Of a stretch of 64,000 nucleotides of DNA, positions 16,258-24,160 are shown piece after piece. Source of the DNA: Natronorubrum thiooxidans (GTDB lineage Archaea > Halobacteriota > Halobacteria > Halobacteriales > Natrialbaceae); assembly GCF_900156475.1 (NCBI RefSeq), contig NZ_FTNR01000006.1, forward strand, positions 186,001 to 250,000, in the 5' to 3' direction. Position 1 is the stretch's first letter. Every line of letters starts with the position of its first letter. A program made the translations under genes and the position numbers. The notes under the pieces were generated by a model. It ran no database searches. It saw nothing but the letters and a program-made list of their open reading frames with translations, and was not told the DNA's origin.

Positions 16258-17436
16258 GTGATCGATAATCCGCGCCTCGAGTTAGTACTCGCCCAGTACG
16301 GTCGTGTGATCACAATCGCCCTGATCGTCGTCGGCGCACTCGCCCTCCTCGCGACGGGGTGGGCCGTCGCCAATCCCACGACGGAAACGACCACCCAGTA
16401 CGGCGACGAACGCGTCGAGAGCGACGTCCAGACGAGTGCCGTCGTCGTTCGGGACGGCGAGCTCTGGAGCGAGGGCGACCGCCTCGAGAACAGCGGGGTG
16501 TACGTCCTGAACGCCTCGCCGGAGCTGGTCCTCGAGCCCGAGACCAGGCTGGTCGACGAGGGCGACAGGACGTCGATCGATGACGCCGACGTAACCCACG
16601 AACTGACGCTTCGCTTCGAGGCAACCAGGGATGGGGAGTCGTTCTGGAACGAGACCCACACGGTGATCGACGAGTCGCCGTCGGTCGAAGACGGCACCGC
16701 GACGTCGACGACGACGATCGATGTCGAGTCCTACCGGGACCGACAGCGCCAGTTAGAGCGCGAACTCTCCGGTATCGGCTCGGTCGAGCTCGAACTGGAA
16801 CTCCGTGTCGAGTACGACACCGGGAGAACTCAGGGGACACAACAGGCGTCGACGGCGGTTCAGGTGACTGACGACGCATACTGGCTGTCGGAGTCGCTGT
16901 CTGCCTCCGACAGCCATACCTACCAGATGGCGACGGAACAGACGACTGAGTCACGGAGTCTGGGGACCATCGGCGGGCTCTCCGTGCTCGGCACGCTCGC
17001 ACTCGTGGGTGCCGCGTTCGTCGCTCGGCGGGCACCGGTTGACGAGGACGCCGCCCGCCGTGCAGTCCACGAGCAGCGCTACGCCGAGTGGATCTCGCGT
17101 GGCTCGATCCCGATGTGGGTCGGCGACTACCACATCTCGCTTGATACGTTAGAGGACGTCGTCGACGTCGCGATCGATACGAACGAGCGCGTCGTTCACG
17201 ACCGCCAGCGCGGGCTGTTTGCCGTCGTCAACGACGATGTCGTCTACTACTACAGCGAGCGCGGCCTCTGGGAGGAGACCGCCTGGCCGGAAATGAACCT
17301 CACGAAGCAGTCGCCAACGCAGGACGACGAACCGGCGTTCTCGCCCGAAGAACTCGAACTCGAGGGCAACAACGAATTCGAAGCACCCGATGAGGGTGGG
17401 TTCGACGATGACGAGGACGTCTGGAAGCAGTTGTGA
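16258..17436 (+). CDS. DUF5305 domain membrane protein
   Basis: The product has 392 residues from a GTG start, with no better ATG nearby. A membrane helix (about 16-37) is followed by a long extracellular beta domain (about 40-235) with repeated TxTxxV strands, a second helix (about 240-258) and a cytosolic part with WISRGSIP, DTLEDVVDVAIDTNERV and VVYYYSERG. This is the pattern of DUF5305, regularly found beside SipW-like peptidases in haloarchaea. The C-terminal 40 residues are acidic and disordered, ending DVWKQL. It may act as an assembly or anchoring factor for the fibre subunits; no biochemical function is known to me. Confidence 0.85.
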   Translation: MIDNPRLELVLAQYGRVITIALIVVGALALLATGWAVANPTTETTTQYGDERVESDVQTSAVVVRDGELWSEGDRLENSGVYVLNASPELVLEPETRLVDEGDRTSIDDADVTHELTLRFEATRDGESFWNETHTVIDESPSVEDGTATSTTTIDVESYRDRQRQLERELSGIGSVELELELRVEYDTGRTQGTQQASTAVQVTDDAYWLSESLSASDSHTYQMATEQTTESRSLGTIGGLSVLGTLALVGAAFVARRAPVDEDAARRAVHEQRYAEWISRGSIPMWVGDYHISLDTLEDVVDVAIDTNERVVHDRQRGLFAVVNDDVVYYYSERGLWEETAWPEMNLTKQSPTQDDEPAFSPEELELEGNNEFEAPDEGGFDDDEDVWKQL

Positions 17437-17757
17437 GGCACACAAAGCGACCGGGGCACGCACATTGCCGTCACCGACCGGTTGAGCGTCGCCTCTCGCC
17501 AGCGACCTTTCGAGTTCTGTGACCGAACTCCGAATTGCAGGCTACGATCATTCTCGTATCGGGCGCAGAGACCCCGACAATGTTCCTCTCGGTTGCTGCA
17601 GAATCTACCAGTATCTGACTACCGAGTCAGCTTTCGATATACCGCAATACACACGATCTGACCCCACTTTACCATCCTGATTATCTCGGAATTTATCATG
17701 TCAACGACGCCTCGTAAGGCTCAACTTTTATGCCGCTGGGACCGTTCGATTTGTAGT
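17437..17757. other. Intergenic DNA with promoter of the winged-helix gene
   Basis: About 320 bases without a gene. The motif caacttttatgcc (17722-17734) lies about 25-35 nt before the ATG at 17758 and is a likely TATA box. A GTTGAGC/GCTCAAC pair (17481 and 17720) is too far apart to form a useful hairpin. Confidence 0.5.
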
Positions 17758-18051
17758 ATGGCAGAGACCGACGGGGAGGACATCGAAGACTTGCCACCGA
17801 GCGCTAAACTCGTCTTCAAGGTCCTCGAGTACGATGGGCCGTTGACCCAGAAACAGATCGTCGAAGAATCGATGCTGTCAGCCCGGACCGTCCGGTATGC
17901 ACTAGAACGCCTGGAAGGAATCGGGATGGTCGACGAGGATATCTACTTTGCGGACGCCCGACAGAGTCTCTATCGACTCGAAAACCCGGTCGCCGCCGAC
18001 GGAAACGGCGTCGACGAGTCCGCGAAAAAGGACGCCTGCTGCGCGGAGTGA
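17758..18051 (+). CDS. MarR-like winged-helix transcription regulator
   Basis: The product has 97 residues. Residues 12-75 form a winged helix (SAKLVFKVLEYDGPLTQKQI, SARTVRYALERLEGIGMV), with the wing DEDIYFADARQSLYRLE. The protein ends with a lysine pair and a CC pair (DACCAE), which might sense redox state or bind metal. ATG 17758 is used rather than the in-frame ATG at 17698, since the TATA box lies between them. It is followed after 47 nt by a membrane protein gene on the same strand. The target is unknown. Confidence 0.8.
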   Translation: MAETDGEDIEDLPPSAKLVFKVLEYDGPLTQKQIVEESMLSARTVRYALERLEGIGMVDEDIYFADARQSLYRLENPVAADGNGVDESAKKDACCAE

Positions 18052-18098
18052 CCAGTCGCAAACGGCAGATTATTCCGGAACGGTGACTGTCCCCCAGC

Positions 18099-18512
18099 AT
18101 GGACAAAGAGACGCTTCCACGGTGGGGATGGCTGTTGGTCGGCCTATTCGCGATGGCACTCGTCGCGAACACGCTCAACATCGCCGTACTCGGGCCAGCG
18201 GGACTGCCCGCAGAGTATCAGGTCATTACTGTGATCACGTCGATGGCACCGGTGTTGATCTACATCGGTGTCTGGTACGACGAGGACCGGCAGGAGTACT
18301 GGGACCACAGCCGGGAGCACATCGCCGGTGATCTGGTGTTCGTCGTCGTGGGTGCAGCGGTCGGGTCGGCGATGGCACTCGTCGCGATCGTCGGCCTAGG
18401 GCTCCCACAGATCCTCCGAGATATCGCCGCGATGGCTGCCGGCTTCATGCTGTCATGGGGACTGTTCTGGTGGCGGAATCCGAATCTGTACCGTAACGAG
18501 GCCAGCCGCTAG
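18099..18512 (+). CDS. Four-helix membrane protein, unknown function
   Basis: The product has 137 residues with four hydrophobic segments (about 10-30, 43-61, 76-97, 105-125) and a loop WYDEDRQEYWDHSREHIAGD between the second and third. No catalytic or transport motif is visible. It reads in the same direction as the winged-helix regulator and ends directly at the convergent nadE stop (adjacent stop codons). Confidence 0.7.
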   Translation: MDKETLPRWGWLLVGLFAMALVANTLNIAVLGPAGLPAEYQVITVITSMAPVLIYIGVWYDEDRQEYWDHSREHIAGDLVFVVVGAAVGSAMALVAIVGLGLPQILRDIAAMAAGFMLSWGLFWWRNPNLYRNEASR

Positions 18513-19415
18513 CTACCGGCCAGTGTCGCCATCTCGGCCACCGATACCCGGTGTCGGCGGCATAGTACGCTTGTGTCGGGTTTCAGTAGACAGCCACGCG
18601 ATCGAGCGAGCCGTCTCAGGATCGATATCGAGCATATCCGCAGCCTCACGGATCGACTCGCCGTCATCGATGAGGCGCTGTAACAGCGGATCGATAACGT
18701 CGTAGGACGCGCCGAGTTCGTCGGCGTCGGTCTGGTCGGCCCAGAACCCCGCCGTCGGCTCCTTGCTGACGATCCGTCGTGGGATGCCGATCTGTGTTGC
18801 AAGTGCCCAGACCTCCGTTTTATAGAGATCGCCGAGCGGATACGTATCGGCGGCACCGTCACCGTACTTCGTGAAGTAGCCGAGCAGCCACTCCGAGCGG
18901 TTTGCCGTTCCAAGCACGAGGCGGTGCTGACGGTTCGCCGTGTAGTACGCACAGCACATCCGCAGTCGCGCGATCACGTTGCCAATCGCATGGTTGCGCT
19001 CGTGTGGACGACCGCTTGCGTCCCGGTCGGCCGCTGACTCGAGTTCGCTCGCGACCGTCTCCTCGAACGCCTCGAGCAACGGTCGAAGCTGGATCTCCGT
19101 GAACTCGATGCCCAGTCCCTCCGCGATGGTCCGGGCCTCACTCACGCTGGGATGTTCGGTCTTGTGACAGGGCAGGCCGAGCCCAAGCACGCGGTCACTG
19201 CCGAGTGCTTCGACGGCCAACGCTGCCGTGACGGTGGAGTCAATACCACCACTCATCGCGACCACGGCTCCCTGTGCGCCCGCGTTGTCCACCGTAGCTC
19301 GGATATCGTCGACGATGCGCGAGCGCGCTTGCTCGAGGCTGTCGGGGTCCGTAATGAACGACCCTCTCGTTGTTCCGGTATCTGAGCACCTGATTGTCTT
19401 CCTATTTGCGCCCAT
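18513..19415 (-). CDS. nadE: NH3-dependent NAD synthetase
   Basis: The product has 300 residues from ATG 19415; a GTG three codons upstream is an alternative. The PP-loop VAMSGGIDSTVTAAL binds ATP, GTANRSEWLLGYFTKYGDGA is the family's NAD-site signature, and LYKTEVWALATQIGIPRRI follows as usual. There is no N-terminal nitrilase domain, so the enzyme uses free ammonia to convert nicotinic acid adenine dinucleotide to NAD. The C-terminal 25 residues are an extra Gly/Asp/Arg tail. Upstream lies the IS remnant region. Confidence 0.93.
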   Translation of the reverse strand: MGANRKTIRCSDTGTTRGSFITDPDSLEQARSRIVDDIRATVDNAGAQGAVVAMSGGIDSTVTAALAVEALGSDRVLGLGLPCHKTEHPSVSEARTIAEGLGIEFTEIQLRPLLEAFEETVASELESAADRDASGRPHERNHAIGNVIARLRMCCAYYTANRQHRLVLGTANRSEWLLGYFTKYGDGAADTYPLGDLYKTEVWALATQIGIPRRIVSKEPTAGFWADQTDADELGASYDVIDPLLQRLIDDGESIREAADMLDIDPETARSIAWLSTETRHKRTMPPTPGIGGRDGDTGR

Positions 19416-19951
19416 AGCGATCACATCCCATATTATCTACGTTCTGTCTGAACATTCGTCTTGTATAAATGCCTGATCCTTAAACAGCTAGTAGATCGGT
19501 GTGACATTGATGAACAAGCAGGCAACAGATGAGAGTTTCGCAAATTAAATTTCAGAGTCTACGGAGAATAGTGCCACAAATGTATTCTTGAATAGTAAAA
19601 AGATAGCTATTTGTTCAAAGGGTCTGTTACGCCGGATCGTTCGCAGTTCTCTCCCCGATTCGCTCGGTGGAACGATTTGCGATCGACCCGAATCGTCCAC
19701 GCTCGAGGGTGGCGAGTGATCGATCGACTTCGACTGTTTCAGTCCGGTTTTAGCTGATTGAGGCGCCAAGCCCCCTTCCTCAGCGAGCGCCGACCGAAGG
19801 GAAGGCGCGAGCAGGGAGGAGATACAGCGTCCCCAGAAATCGGAGATTTCTGGTGTGCGAACGAGACGCTTGAGTGATCGGGGTTTGGTTTGAATACTCG
19901 TTTCGGAAGCGTTCGCTCGAGTCATCGGATTCGAATAGCGTCCCGGCGTAG
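19416..19951. other. Gene-poor region with eroded repeats
   Basis: About 540 bases before the TnpB remnant. A/T-rich around 19420-19620 with no gene. Around 19755-19830 a run rich in short inverted repeats (cccccttcc ... gggaagg, agcgagcgc ... gcgcg) looks like the end of another eroded insertion element, but no protein remnant is recognisable. Open frames on the minus strand here have no halophilic composition and are not called. Confidence 0.4.
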
Positions 19952-20137
19952 CCACGATTCAGAAGTGACGCAGACCACTCCTGCGATTCTGATGGGCTGC
20001 GAAAATCGTTGAACGATTTTCGAACGCCTGTGGAGACTGCGCTCCCTACGGACACTCATTCAGTGTCTGCAAAGCGCGTCGTGGAAGCAGGAAGCCCTAC
20101 CCTCAAGGAGCGAACGGCGTCAGCCGTGAGCGAGTAG
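19952..20137 (+). pseudogene. tnpB: Remnant of IS1341-type tnpB (C-terminus only)
   Basis: The frame encodes the last 61 residues of a haloarchaeal IS200/IS605-family OrfB (TnpB): RTPVETALPTDTHSVSAKRV followed by VEAGSPTLKERTASAVSE and TAG. This tail is characteristic of the haloarchaeal IS1341-type group. A TAG stop at 19949 closes the frame upstream, and the RuvC and zinc-finger parts are missing, so the gene is dead. The element's right-end hairpin is intact. It stops 12 nt short of the end of the next gene on the minus strand. Confidence 0.75.
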
Positions 20138-20144
20138 GGTAGGG
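20095..20144 (+). other. Right-end stem-loop of the IS1341 remnant (sotRNA/omega-RNA 3' part)
   Basis: CCCTACCCT (20095-20103) pairs with AGGGTAGGG (20136-20144); inside, ggagcgaacggc and gccgtgagcg form a second stem. In intact haloarchaeal IS1341 elements this region belongs to a sense-overlapping RNA transcribed with tnpB. Here it survives next to a truncated gene. Whether it is still transcribed cannot be seen. Confidence 0.5.
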
Positions 20145-20148
20145 TAGT

Positions 20149-20757
20149 TCACGCGGACTTCGACCGGAGATACAGGCTGCAGAGGTAGACGACGGCGGAA
20201 CCGATCGCCGCTGCCGTACCGACTGCGATCACGGGGACCGAGACGGCAGTCTGCTTGTACGGGTTTTGCGGTGCAGCAGTGATGACAGACTGAAACGTTT
20301 CTCCGCCCGCGTGGCCGAGCAAAAAGAATCCGACCGTGAGCAGAATGGCGAACCCACCAGTCGCCAGTCCGAACATCGACGCGACGTCCTCGACGTTCAG
20401 CAACGTGTGTGCCGTTGCCTCCGATAACTGCGGTTCACGGCTGCGACGCACGACCGATACCGCGACGAGACACGACGCAGTTGCAAGCTGAATCCCGCCG
20501 GCGCACACGCCGACCCAGAGGACGAGCGGCGACGCCCACAGGGGTTCGCCGCCCGGGAAGGCTGCTCGGACCGAGGACGGGTAGGTGGCTGCGATCGGCA
20601 CGACGAGCGCGAGCACGAGCAACAGTCCGCTCTGGTAGACGAGTTTCTGGGGAATACGTCGTTTGATCAGCGCGTACCGCTTTACTCGAAGTCGTTCGTA
20701 CGTCGACTCACCAAGAAGGGCGTCCGCAATCGGATCGTTCGGGTCAGTTGAAGTCAT
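20149..20757 (-). CDS. Membrane protein of unknown function, four helices
   Basis: The product has 202 residues from ATG 20757 (MTSTDPNDPIADALLGESTY); the frame continues upstream to 20859, but that part is poor in acidic residues and overlaps the bop upstream region. Four hydrophobic segments lie at about 42-62, 78-100, 125-147 and 175-197. The loop between the second and third carries RRSREPQLSEATAHTLLN. No motif is recognised. It is divergent from bop, so both genes share the 20758-20923 control region; a role linked to bop would be speculation. Confidence 0.68.
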   Translation of the reverse strand: MTSTDPNDPIADALLGESTYERLRVKRYALIKRRIPQKLVYQSGLLLVLALVVPIAATYPSSVRAAFPGGEPLWASPLVLWVGVCAGGIQLATASCLVAVSVVRRSREPQLSEATAHTLLNVEDVASMFGLATGGFAILLTVGFFLLGHAGGETFQSVITAAPQNPYKQTAVSVPVIAVGTAAAIGSAVVYLCSLYLRSKSA

Positions 20758-20868
20758 CAGTTCGAGGGGGTCAGTGGCCGTCGGTTCAGATGGGCGAACA
20801 CAGAGCGTCAAAATATACACTCCGGTTTCGAATTCGACGTCAGAATTCCGGACATACACTCGTAGCTA

Positions 20869-20903
20869 GGGGTTATCTACGTTAGGGATTATCGGTATAT
20901 TTT
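20869..20903 (+). promoter_or_regulatory. bop promoter with upstream direct repeat and TATA box
   Basis: tatatttt (20896-20903) lies 20-28 nt before the bop start. Just upstream, ggggttatc (20869-20877) and gggattatc (20885-20893) form an imperfect direct repeat spaced 16 nt apart. In Halobacterium the activator Bat binds directly upstream of the bop TATA box, so this repeat is a candidate activator site; the bases do not match the Halobacterium UAS closely. Confidence 0.5.
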
Positions 20904-20923
20904 GTAAACGGCTACATGGAAGT

Positions 20924-21649
20924 ATGACCACACTAGTTGGTCCAGAATCCCTGTGGCTGTGGATCGGAACGATCGGAATGACCCTCGGAACGCTCTACTT
21001 CGTCGGTCGTGGGCGCAGCGTCCGAGACCCGAAGATGCAAGAGTTCTACATCATCACGATCTTCATCACGTCGATCGCGGCGGTCATGTACTTCGCGATG
21101 GCGACGGGCTTTGGTGTCACCGAGGTGGTGGTCGGCGACGAAGCGCTTACGATCTACTGGGCGCGATACGCCGACTGGATCTTCACGACGCCGCTGCTGT
21201 TGCTCGACCTCGCGCTGCTCGCCGGCGCGAACCGCAACACGATCGCGACGCTGATCGGACTCGACGTCCTCATGATCGGAACCGGTACGGTCGCGGCGTT
21301 CGCGGCGACTCCCGGCACCCGGATCGCGTGGTGGGGCATCAGCACCGCCGCCCTGCTCGTGTTGCTGTACGTCCTTGTCGGGACCCTCTCGAAGAACGCA
21401 CGGAACCAGTCTCCGGAGGTCGCGTCGCTGTTCGGCACCCTCCGCAACCTGGTCATCGTGCTCTGGTTGCTCTACCCCGTCGTCTGGATCCTCGGAACCG
21501 AGGGCACGTTCGGCATCCTCCCGCTGTACTGGGAGACGGCCGCGTTCATGGTCCTCGACCTCTCGGCGAAAGTCGGCTTCGGGTTCATCCTGCTCCGAAG
21601 CCGCTCCGTCCTCGAACGGGCCGCTGCACCATCCGCCGCGGCTGCGTGA
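20924..21649 (+). CDS. bop: Bacteriorhodopsin (light-driven proton pump)
   Basis: This is a seven-helix retinal protein of 241 residues. Helix C reads [20 protein letters not shown] with Arg81, Asp84 (proton acceptor), Thr88 and Asp95 (proton donor), the DTD motif of proton pumps. Helix G has [10 protein letters not shown] with Asp212 and the retinal-binding Lys216. Glu193 and Glu204, the proton release pair, are in place (GTEGTFG, YWETAAF). The Halobacterium-type N-terminal leader is short or absent. Lycopene cyclase and Brp/Blh genes downstream supply the chromophore. Upstream lies a candidate activator repeat. Confidence 0.96.
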   Translation: MTTLVGPESLWLWIGTIGMTLGTLYFVGRGRSVRDPKMQEFYIITIFITSIAAVMYFAMATGFGVTEVVVGDEALTIYWARYADWIFTTPLLLLDLALLAGANRNTIATLIGLDVLMIGTGTVAAFAATPGTRIAWWGISTAALLVLLYVLVGTLSKNARNQSPEVASLFGTLRNLVIVLWLLYPVVWILGTEGTFGILPLYWETAAFMVLDLSAKVGFGFILLRSRSVLERAAAPSAAAA

Positions 21650-22056
21650 GGAATCGGGGTTACTCGCTCGAGTCCAACGGGGTGTGACACCGCGTGCCGT
21701 TCGGTTCTCGTTTTCGCCCCGGTTCTCACCGTGCTGTGACCGTTAACTACCTGTAAATATCCGCATTGGAGCGGATATCCGTTTATGTTTCGTGACGCTG
21801 AAGTAACCTGTACGTCTGCAGTCACGAGCCGTGTTCGCACTCGCGTTCGACGGACAACATCGTGTCCTCGAGAACGGTCCGACCGACATGGAGCTGTTCG
21901 AGTACGTCAGCGGTGGCGACAACACGCGACTGGCGCTGTCGCACGCCTCGATCAGGCCTAACCAGTTTGGATTCAGGGATTTGCCGACGCCGGCCGTAGC
22001 TTGACTACGGAACCACGACCCCGCACGGGGAACCTGCGACAGACGCCAACACGCCC
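21650..22056. other. Intergenic DNA between bop and crtY
   Basis: About 400 bases. On the plus strand a frame of about 56 codons from a GTG near 21829 to the TGA at 22002-22004 (FALAFDGQHRVLENGP, DMELFEYVSGGDNTRL) has an acidic, protein-like look but no family resemblance; it may be a remnant. No bat or brz gene is seen. The palindromic atccgcattggagcggat (21758-21775) lies downstream of bop and could be part of a terminator. Confidence 0.45.
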
Positions 22057-22839
22057 ATGACCGTCCCACTCACGTACTTCGGTATTCATCTAGCGTTTAT
22101 CCTCCCGCCACTCGTGGCTCTGGGCTGGCTCGCGTTTCGGCGCGACCGGGCCTGGTGGGGCGTTCGACCGCTCTCCGGACTCGGAATCATGATCTGCCTC
22201 GCCGTCGTCTACACGACGCCGTTTACGAATCATCTCATCCCCGAGACGGTCTGGTGGTACGGCGAGGGCGCGGTCGTCGCAACCGTCTGGCACACACCGG
22301 TCGAAGAATACCTCTTTTTCGTCCTCCAACCGATACTGACCGCGTTCTGGTTGTTCCAGGTGCCGGCGACCGCCAATCGGTCGCTCGCAATCCCGCTCAC
22401 ACACCGGGTGATCGGCGTCGGGGGCGGCCTATCGATCGCCGCCATCGGCTGGCTCCTGACCAGTGGCACCTCGACGTACTATCTCGGCTGGTTGTTGCTC
22501 TGGGCCGGGCCGATCCTCGCTATCCAGTGGGGGTTCGGCCTTACGTACCTCTGGGCCGTCCGTCGGCCGGTACTGGTTGCGATCGCCGTCCCGACGATCT
22601 ATCTCTGGATCGTCGATCGACTCGCGATCGAACTCGGCATCTGGGTCATCTCGGATACGTACACAACTGGGTACACGCTGCTGGGACTCCCCATCGAGGA
22701 AGCGCTGTTCTTTCTCGTGACCAACGTCTTCATCGTTCAGGGGATCGTCATGTATCTGTGGCTGCTCGATCGCATCCACGAAGTCCCGACACTCTCCCGA
22801 GTGCTGACTCGAGTCGGGACGAGTTCCAATGAGCCGTGA
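22057..22839 (+). CDS. crtY: Lycopene beta-cyclase (CrtYcd-fused type)
   Basis: The product has 260 residues and about seven membrane helices. It is a tandem of two lycopene cyclase domains, as in archaea and fungi: the first has HTPVEEYLFFVLQP, the second GLPIEEALFFLVTN, the PxEExLFF motifs typical of each half. The enzyme closes both ends of lycopene to beta-carotene, the precursor of retinal. The gene overlaps the downstream brp/blh gene by 11 nt, which shows a common transcript and probably translational coupling. Confidence 0.93.
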   Translation: MTVPLTYFGIHLAFILPPLVALGWLAFRRDRAWWGVRPLSGLGIMICLAVVYTTPFTNHLIPETVWWYGEGAVVATVWHTPVEEYLFFVLQPILTAFWLFQVPATANRSLAIPLTHRVIGVGGGLSIAAIGWLLTSGTSTYYLGWLLLWAGPILAIQWGFGLTYLWAVRRPVLVAIAVPTIYLWIVDRLAIELGIWVISDTYTTGYTLLGLPIEEALFFLVTNVFIVQGIVMYLWLLDRIHEVPTLSRVLTRVGTSSNEP

Positions 22840-23890
22840 GATGTCCCGTCGTTGCGTCGTCTCAGGAAGTGACAGGAGTCGGCGGCGGGTGGCCCGCCTG
22901 AGTCTCGGCGTCGGCCTGCTGTCTCTCGCTGTCGCCGTCTCGGTAACGGCCCTCGTCGGCTCGCCACCGCTCCCATATCAGTACGTTCCGTTGGCGCTCA
23001 GCGTCGTCGTCCTCGGGCTCCCCCACGGGGCCGTCGACCACCTCGTGTTGCCGCGGGCTCGAGGAGAGCCCGTCACCCGCCGCTCGCTGGCGCTCGTCGG
23101 CCTGCTGTACCTGTTCGTCGGCACTGCCTACGCTGTCCTGTGGCTTCTCGCCCCCGTCCCTGCGTTCGTCCTGTTTATTCTCATCACGCTCGTCCACTGG
23201 GGCCAGGGTGACGTCTACGCCCTGCTCGAGTTCGTCCGCGCCGACTATCTCGAGACGCGACCCAGCCGATTGCTTGCCCTCGTCGTCCGGGGCGGCCTTC
23301 CGATGCTCGTTCCGCTGGTCGCGTTCCCAGCGCAGTACGCCTTCGTCGCCGAGACGATCGTTGGGTTGTTCAACCCCGATGCGGCGGCCGCGCTCGAGCC
23401 GGTGTTCTCGCCGGCGGCCCGGACAGCCATCGCACTCGGTTTCGGTGCGCTGGTCGCGTTCGCGTTGCTCCGTGGCTTTCTCCGGACGGAACCTGGCGGT
23501 CGCGGTCCGTGGCTGGTCGACGTGACCGAGACGCTCGGCCTCGTCGTCTACTTCACGGTCGTCCCACCAATCCTCGCGATCGGCCTCTACTTCTGTTTCT
23601 GGCATTCGCTCCGGCATATCCTTCGGACGATGCTCGTCGACGCCGTCGCCAGCACAGCGCTCGAGCGAGGGGCGATCGGGACCGCGTGGCGGCGGTTCGC
23701 CCGTGATTCGGCCCCGCTGACCGTGGGCGGACTGATCGTCCTCGTGGGTATCTGGTTTATCGTCCCGCAGACGCCCGCGTCCGTCGCCGACGTCCTCGCG
23801 GTCTATCTGGTGACGATCGCGGTGCTGACGCTCCCACATGTCGTCGTCGTTACCTTGCTCGATCGAGAACAGCGAGTCTGGTCGCCATAG
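22829..23890 (+). CDS. blh: Brp/Blh beta-carotene 15,15'-dioxygenase
   Basis: The product has 353 residues with about nine membrane helices. The four conserved histidine regions of the Brp/Blh family are present: GLPHGAVDHLVLPR, LVHWGQGD, YFCFWHSLRHI and LTLPHVVVV; these bind the iron that cleaves beta-carotene into two retinal molecules. The N-terminal 20 residues are basic (DRSRRRVARLS). It overlaps crtY by 11 nt. With bop and crtY it forms a compact unit that makes opsin and chromophore. Confidence 0.92.
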   Translation: MSREMSRRCVVSGSDRSRRRVARLSLGVGLLSLAVAVSVTALVGSPPLPYQYVPLALSVVVLGLPHGAVDHLVLPRARGEPVTRRSLALVGLLYLFVGTAYAVLWLLAPVPAFVLFILITLVHWGQGDVYALLEFVRADYLETRPSRLLALVVRGGLPMLVPLVAFPAQYAFVAETIVGLFNPDAAAALEPVFSPAARTAIALGFGALVAFALLRGFLRTEPGGRGPWLVDVTETLGLVVYFTVVPPILAIGLYFCFWHSLRHILRTMLVDAVASTALERGAIGTAWRRFARDSAPLTVGGLIVLVGIWFIVPQTPASVADVLAVYLVTIAVLTLPHVVVVTLLDREQRVWSP

Positions 23891-23916
23891 GGGTCGGCTC
23901 GCTCTCTCGAGACCTG

Positions 23917-23997
23917 ATACGGTCTGCTGTACCGAGTTACCGCCGATCACCAGAGACGGGTTTGTAATCGGCGGTAGTTGACTACAGCAGTCCGTAT
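23917..23997. repeat. Palindromic element A1
   Basis: The outer arms atacggtctgctgta (23917-23931) and tacagcagtccgtat (23983-23997) pair with one mismatch; the inner arms taccgccgat (23938-23947) and atcggcggta (23967-23976) pair perfectly. The whole 81-bp unit can fold into one long hairpin. It lies 26 nt after the brp/blh stop. The right arm (acagcagtccgtatga) recurs at 32474-32490. It looks like a small non-autonomous element rather than a simple terminator. The following 150 bases hold only short inverted repeats. Confidence 0.6.
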
Positions 23998-24160
23998 GAC
24001 TCTCGCACACGTACTTTTTCCGCGGGTTCGTTCGCGGTGCTCACTCACCGCTCCTCGAAAAACCGCCATCAAAAACACCGCAAAACCTCCGTTCTTCCGA
24101 GCCCTCGTTCACATCGGTTACGAGGGCGATCGTTCACACCGGTCACTCGCGGTGTGGTCC

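Noticed and set aside
19545-20055. Two minus-strand frames in the nadE-20149 gap as protein genes
   Set aside because: Non-halophilic composition (many Ser, Arg, Pro), no promoter, and they run across an insertion-element remnant read on the other strand.
22862-24010. Minus-strand frame of 382 codons opposite brp/blh
   Set aside because: Antisense of a recognised membrane enzyme; composition of charged repeats without fold.
24000-24160. Insertion-element end in the stretch with gcggtgctcactcaccgctcctcg
   Set aside because: Only short local inverted repeats are seen, with no protein remnant or matching second end.
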